Below are positions 5,389 through 8,124 of a stretch of 8,124 nucleotides of DNA, piece after piece. Both the position numbers and the translations under genes were made by a program. Source of the stretch: Acidobacteriota bacterium (GTDB lineage Bacteria; Acidobacteriota; Terriglobia; Terriglobales; Acidobacteriaceae); contig JAJZDO010000467.1 in the NCBI GenBank assembly GCA_021805955.1, forward strand, positions 1 to 8,124, in the 5' to 3' direction. The notes beneath the pieces are model-generated. The model did no database searches. It saw only the letters and a program-made list of their open reading frames with translations, and was not told where the DNA came from. The stretch's first letter is position 1. Every line of letters begins with the position of its first letter.

Positions 5389-5403
5389 CGCCAAGAGGCG
5401 AAG
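5380..5403 (+). terminator. Weak hairpin after the 35-residue gene
   Basis: CTTCGC (5380-5385) pairs with GCGAAG (5398-5403) across the stop codon of the small gene, followed by a T-rich stretch (TTTCTTGCATTTT, 5408-5420). An alternative shorter stem, CGCC-AAGA-GGCG, lies inside the loop. This could attenuate readthrough into the oxidoreductase gene; it is not a classical strong terminator. Confidence 0.28.
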
Positions 5404-5521
5404 TGCGTTTCTTGCATTTTAAGATCTCCACAATACGATCAGTCTTGAGAATGAATCCTCTCCTCTCCACGACCACGACATAGCCCCGAGCAGGGTTCTT
5501 GCAACCATATTGACATCAACA

Positions 5522-6649
5522 ATGACAAACGAAAAAGATACGACGGACGTTCTCATCCTCGGCGGTGGCCCCGCGGGGTTGGCGGCGGCAATTGCGCTTC
5601 GGCAAAAAGGCATCGATTGTCTTGTGGTCGAAGCGATGGAACCGGCAATCGACAAAGGTTGCGCCGAGGGGCTGATGCCCGATGCACTCGCTTCTCTGCG
5701 TGAACTGGGTCTGAACATCGCGGAACAGGAAGGTCATCGTTTTCGGGGCATCCGCTTCAACAACCTTGAGCATCATGTCCATGCAGACTTTCCCAACGGC
5801 ATGGGTATTGGGGTGCGACGCACAAAACTGCATAGACTGATTGCCGATCGCGCCCGCGAAGCAGGTGTGCCGGTGCTGTGGAGCAGTCGAGCCAGATTGC
5901 TTGACAGTCGATCCGCTCTTGTCAATGGCAAGAAAATTTCTTTTCGGTATCTGGTCGGCGCCGATGGGCAGGCTTCGAGCGTCAGGAAATGGGCTGGCCT
6001 GGGTGGCGTCCAACGGGAGAACATTCGTTTTGGCTTCCGTCGTCATTACAACATTGCTCCCTGGAGCGAATATGTGGAGGTGCATTGGGGTGCTTCGGGC
6101 CAGGTCTATGTAACTCCGATTGCTGCAGACAGCGTGTGTGTCGTCTTTATCACCAGAAATCCAAAGCTTGCGCAAGGGGATTTTCTTGAAGCGTTTCCGG
6201 CAGTCGCCGCCAAACTTCAAGGTGTGCCGACGATGTCGAAGCTTCGCGGCGGAATTTCCGCCAACAGGAAGCTCCGCCGGGTTGCCACCCAGTCTGTCGC
6301 ACTTATCGGCGATGCATCTGGATCGCCCGATGCGATTACTGGTGAAGGTCTTGCGGTATCGTTCCGTCAAGCTGTCTCGCTGGCGAACGCCGTAGAGCAG
6401 GGAAATTTAGGACGCTACAGTCGTGCGCACCAAAAGATTGGGAGGCTTCCGCATGCGATGAGCCGGCTGATGTTATGGATGGATGGTTGGCCGCAAATGC
6501 AAGGCCGCGCCATCAAGACGTTGTCGTCCCACCCGGATTATTTTCGACAGCTACTCTCCGTGCATGTTGGCGCGGAGAGCATGCAGCGTTTCGCGATGCG
6601 CCAAGGAATTCGGATCGGCTGGAGTTTTCTTGAGGCAAGCCTGTACTAA
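5522..6649 (+). CDS. FAD-dependent oxidoreductase, geranylgeranyl-reductase-like
   Basis: This 375-residue flavoprotein has a p-hydroxybenzoate-hydroxylase-type fold. The N-terminal Rossmann motif is [13 protein letters not shown] (14-26), ending in VVE (36-38). The mid-protein DG motif is [12 protein letters not shown] (144-155). The second FAD motif is [18 protein letters not shown] (263-280). A GD...P-x-TGEG(L/I) form of the last motif is typical of geranylgeranyl reductases and related lipid- or polyketide-acting enzymes, which reduce or hydroxylate long hydrophobic substrates. CAEGL at 47-51 follows the FAD-binding part. The ATG at 5522 places the Rossmann motif at a normal distance; an in-frame TTG at 5510 is the alternative, and neither has a clear Shine-Dalgarno. 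The YceI gene follows after 14 bases, so the two are surely co-transcribed. No membrane helix is obvious. The substrate cannot be told; aromatic monooxygenase activity is also possible. Confidence 0.85.
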   Translation: MTNEKDTTDVLILGGGPAGLAAAIALRQKGIDCLVVEAMEPAIDKGCAEGLMPDALASLRELGLNIAEQEGHRFRGIRFNNLEHHVHADFPNGMGIGVRRTKLHRLIADRAREAGVPVLWSSRARLLDSRSALVNGKKISFRYLVGADGQASSVRKWAGLGGVQRENIRFGFRRHYNIAPWSEYVEVHWGASGQVYVTPIAADSVCVVFITRNPKLAQGDFLEAFPAVAAKLQGVPTMSKLRGGISANRKLRRVATQSVALIGDASGSPDAITGEGLAVSFRQAVSLANAVEQGNLGRYSRAHQKIGRLPHAMSRLMLWMDGWPQMQGRAIKTLSSHPDYFRQLLSVHVGAESMQRFAMRQGIRIGWSFLEASLY

Positions 6650-6663
6650 GGAGACAACTATTC

Positions 6664-7296
6664 ATGGGAGAAAAGATGCAACGCATTTCTCGCTGCAAAC
6701 TTATTTGCAAAGGCCTCGCTACAGCTCTCCCGCTCTTATGCCTCCTCGTATCGCCATCGGCGATACTCGCTGTCACTGACACACACGGTCCAATCGCCGT
6801 GTCGTTCGATTCCGCGGAAACCTCGATTCACTGGACGCTGCAGGCTGTGCTTCACACCGCTCGTGGCACATTTACGCTGAAGAGTGGGCTCATTCATCTG
6901 AATCCAACTACGGGGATCGCCGATGGCCTGATTATGATCGACGCCAAAAGCGGTGAAAGCGAGGATCGGGCCAGAGATGAGAAAATGCAGAAGGATGTTC
7001 TTCAAAGCGATCGGTATCCAGAAATCAGTTTTCGACCGACGCACGCTTCCGGCAACTTTGATTTCAGCAAAGACCAGTGGATCGCCGTGGATGGAATCTT
7101 TCATCTCCATGGTGAAGATCATCCGTTGCAATTGCAGGTACATGTAATGCCACAACCGGATAACACACTGCGCGCATCTACCCAATTCACCGTGCCTTAC
7201 GTTCAATGGGGACTGAAAGACCCGAGTACCTTTATCCTGCGTGTAGGAAAAACGGTCGCCGTCGATGTGGACAGTCGAGCAACTGTGAAACCATAA
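6664..7296 (+). CDS. Secreted YceI-family (lipocalin-like, isoprenoid-binding) protein
   Basis: This 210-residue exported protein has a signal peptide: a basic start ([16 protein letters not shown]), a hydrophobic core [19 protein letters not shown] and a probable cut after ILA (residue 36). The mature part has the YceI pattern: [26 protein letters not shown], the block [20 protein letters not shown] followed by SFRPT (about 102-125), [14 protein letters not shown] (about 146-159), then [14 protein letters not shown]. YceI proteins form a beta barrel that holds a polyisoprenoid chain, in the periplasm or outside the cell. AAGGAG overlaps the oxidoreductase stop and lies 10 bases before the ATG at 6664; a second ATG at 6676, with GGAG 5 bases upstream, would give 206 residues and an equally good signal peptide. 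The tight spacing to the oxidoreductase suggests a shared function on an isoprenoid or similar lipid. Confidence 0.9.
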   Translation: MGEKMQRISRCKLICKGLATALPLLCLLVSPSAILAVTDTHGPIAVSFDSAETSIHWTLQAVLHTARGTFTLKSGLIHLNPTTGIADGLIMIDAKSGESEDRARDEKMQKDVLQSDRYPEISFRPTHASGNFDFSKDQWIAVDGIFHLHGEDHPLQLQVHVMPQPDNTLRASTQFTVPYVQWGLKDPSTFILRVGKTVAVDVDSRATVKP

Positions 7297-7381
7297 AGGC
7301 GGAAAGCATCACGTCAATTTGCGTAGGCGGTTTCCGAATTCCTGGAATGCTCGACAAGAGCAATCGAGTTTTCAAGTCCGT

Positions 7382-8124
7382 ATGAACGACACTCGCACGC
7401 CGCTGCGTTTTTCTGTGTTGCTGTCGCTGATCGTGACAGGGTGCGGGGTGTTCGCGCAAGAGACCTCGATTCAGGTTCCTACGGGCACCCCGTTGCCGGT
7501 TCAACTGGGCAAACACGTTCCCATGAAAAAAGGAAAGCCCATAGATGGCCACCTGATATACCCGGTGTACGCGAAAAACAAATTGGCGATACCGGCGGGC
7601 AGTGTTTTGCGCGGTAGGGTGGTTGCGCTCAACCCAGACCGTAGTCGTCGTATCCGCTCCCGGCTCTGGGGAGACTTCACGCCATTTCACATTCCCGTCG
7701 TTCACTTCGATCAACTGGTTCTTCCTGACGGGACGATCCAAAAAATTGTCAGCAGCAACGCCACGGACGGTGCGCCAGTGTTGCATCTCTCCGCGTCGGC
7801 CTCCAAAAAATCGCATTCGTTTATCGTCAGACATCTCAGTCAGGTCAAACAAGGGGCAAAGGACGCTGCCGCATTCGTGACCGCTCCTGGACGCAAAGAC
7901 CGGCTGGTTCAGTTGTTCTACCACCAGCTTCCGTATCACCCGGAGAGGATCGAATCGGCAACCATGTGGACCGTCACGTTGGCCCAGCCGCTCGCTCTGA
8001 GGGAAACGAAAGCTTCTGGAACTGCGAAGAGCCATTCGACGACTGCGTCCGCCGCAGTACCCAAACCTGGCGAAAAATCGCCGTCTTCCGCAGTGGCAAA
8101 ATCAGAGGATAAATTGGCGTGGCA
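7382..8124 (+). CDS. Exported/lipoprotein-like acidobacterial protein, 3'-truncated
   Basis: A frame opens at the ATG at 7382 and stays open to the window end (247 codons visible). Residues 8-20 are hydrophobic (LRFSVLLSLIVTG) and VTG-Cys21 fits a lipobox, so a lipoprotein is likely; an ordinary cut after VFA is the alternative. The mature start VPTGTPLPVQLGKHVPMKKG, then GHLIYPVYAKNKLAIPAGSV and LRGRVVAL, resembles the TrbI-like beta segment seen in many acidobacterial exported proteins annotated as hypothetical: bounded-value PVYA...IPAGS...G-V. The later part (about 100-205) is mixed beta (FHIPVVHFDQLVLPDG, MWTVTLAQPLAL), and from 208 a Ser/Ala/Lys/Pro-rich linker begins. No Shine-Dalgarno is visible. 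The gap to YceI is 85 bases and includes a small dyad (TGCTC-GACAA-GAGCA, 7348-7362), so co-transcription is plausible but not certain. A 267-codon frame on the other strand is its shadow. Confidence 0.78.
   Translation, partial: MNDTRTPLRFSVLLSLIVTGCGVFAQETSIQVPTGTPLPVQLGKHVPMKKGKPIDGHLIYPVYAKNKLAIPAGSVLRGRVVALNPDRSRRIRSRLWGDFTPFHIPVVHFDQLVLPDGTIQKIVSSNATDGAPVLHLSASASKKSHSFIVRHLSQVKQGAKDAAAFVTAPGRKDRLVQLFYHQLPYHPERIESATMWTVTLAQPLALRETKASGTAKSHSTTASAAVPKPGEKSPSSAVAKSEDKLAW

Noticed and set aside
5179..5394. 71-codon - strand frame
   Set aside because: No Shine-Dalgarno and a polar, featureless product; the + strand here has a better supported 35-residue membrane protein.
5516..6370. 284-codon - strand frame
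   Set aside because: Shadow of the FAD oxidoreductase, which shows three flavin motifs in the + frame.
7232..8035. 267-codon - strand frame
   Set aside because: It overlaps the YceI end and is antisense to a + frame with a signal peptide/lipobox and beta-rich domain; Arg/His-rich composition is typical of shadows.
1..8124. CRISPR array, rRNA genes, phage genes or toxin-antitoxin pair
   Set aside because: No regularly spaced repeats, no rRNA-like blocks and no recognisable phage or toxin families were seen on either strand.

Overview
The window looks like a piece of a soil acidobacterial chromosome (Acidobacteriota, Terriglobia-like). This is judged from gene families, not from a search: a TPR protein with a C-terminal CGxC tail, a BlaI-type repressor paired with an M56 membrane protease, a long-insert DHDPS/HOGA-type aldolase, and an exported protein with a TrbI-like beta-rich start. 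Coding density is high apart from one decayed mobile-element stretch.

Layout. (1) 3-665, + strand: C-terminal part of a TPR protein. (2) 740-1600: an insertion-sequence graveyard in which broken pieces of three unrelated transposase families (IS701-like, IS110/IS1111-like, IS256-like) lie almost end to end in one orientation, none able to make an intact enzyme. (3) 1641-1829, - strand: a 62-residue hydrophobic protein; just beyond it is a short stretch resembling the 3' end of a tRNA (1895-1923), perhaps an old integration scar. (4) 1993-3066, + strand: a class I lyase of the dihydrodipicolinate synthase/4-hydroxy-2-oxoglutarate aldolase family with an insert of about 55 residues. (5) 5058-3096, - strand: a BlaI/MecI-like repressor followed by an M56 (BlaR1-like) zinc protease, with a clear sigma70-type promoter before the repressor and a strong hairpin between the two genes. 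(6) 5281-8124, + strand, divergent from the repressor: a 35-residue single-helix membrane protein, an FAD-dependent oxidoreductase with a geranylgeranyl-reductase-like FAD motif, a secreted YceI-family protein and the start of an exported or lipoprotein gene that runs off the window.

How the parts may work together. The repressor and protease form a standard two-gene signalling unit: the membrane protease is thought to lead to inactivation of the repressor. The protease lacks a penicillin-binding sensor, so its signal is unknown. The divergent set combines a flavin oxidoreductase whose relatives act on isoprenoid or polyketide lipids with YceI, a lipocalin-like fold that binds isoprenoid chains. 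A lipid/quinone-related envelope function regulated by the BlaI/M56 pair is a reasonable hypothesis, but it rests on gene order and family knowledge only. No CRISPR array, rRNA, complete tRNA or obvious defence system was seen.
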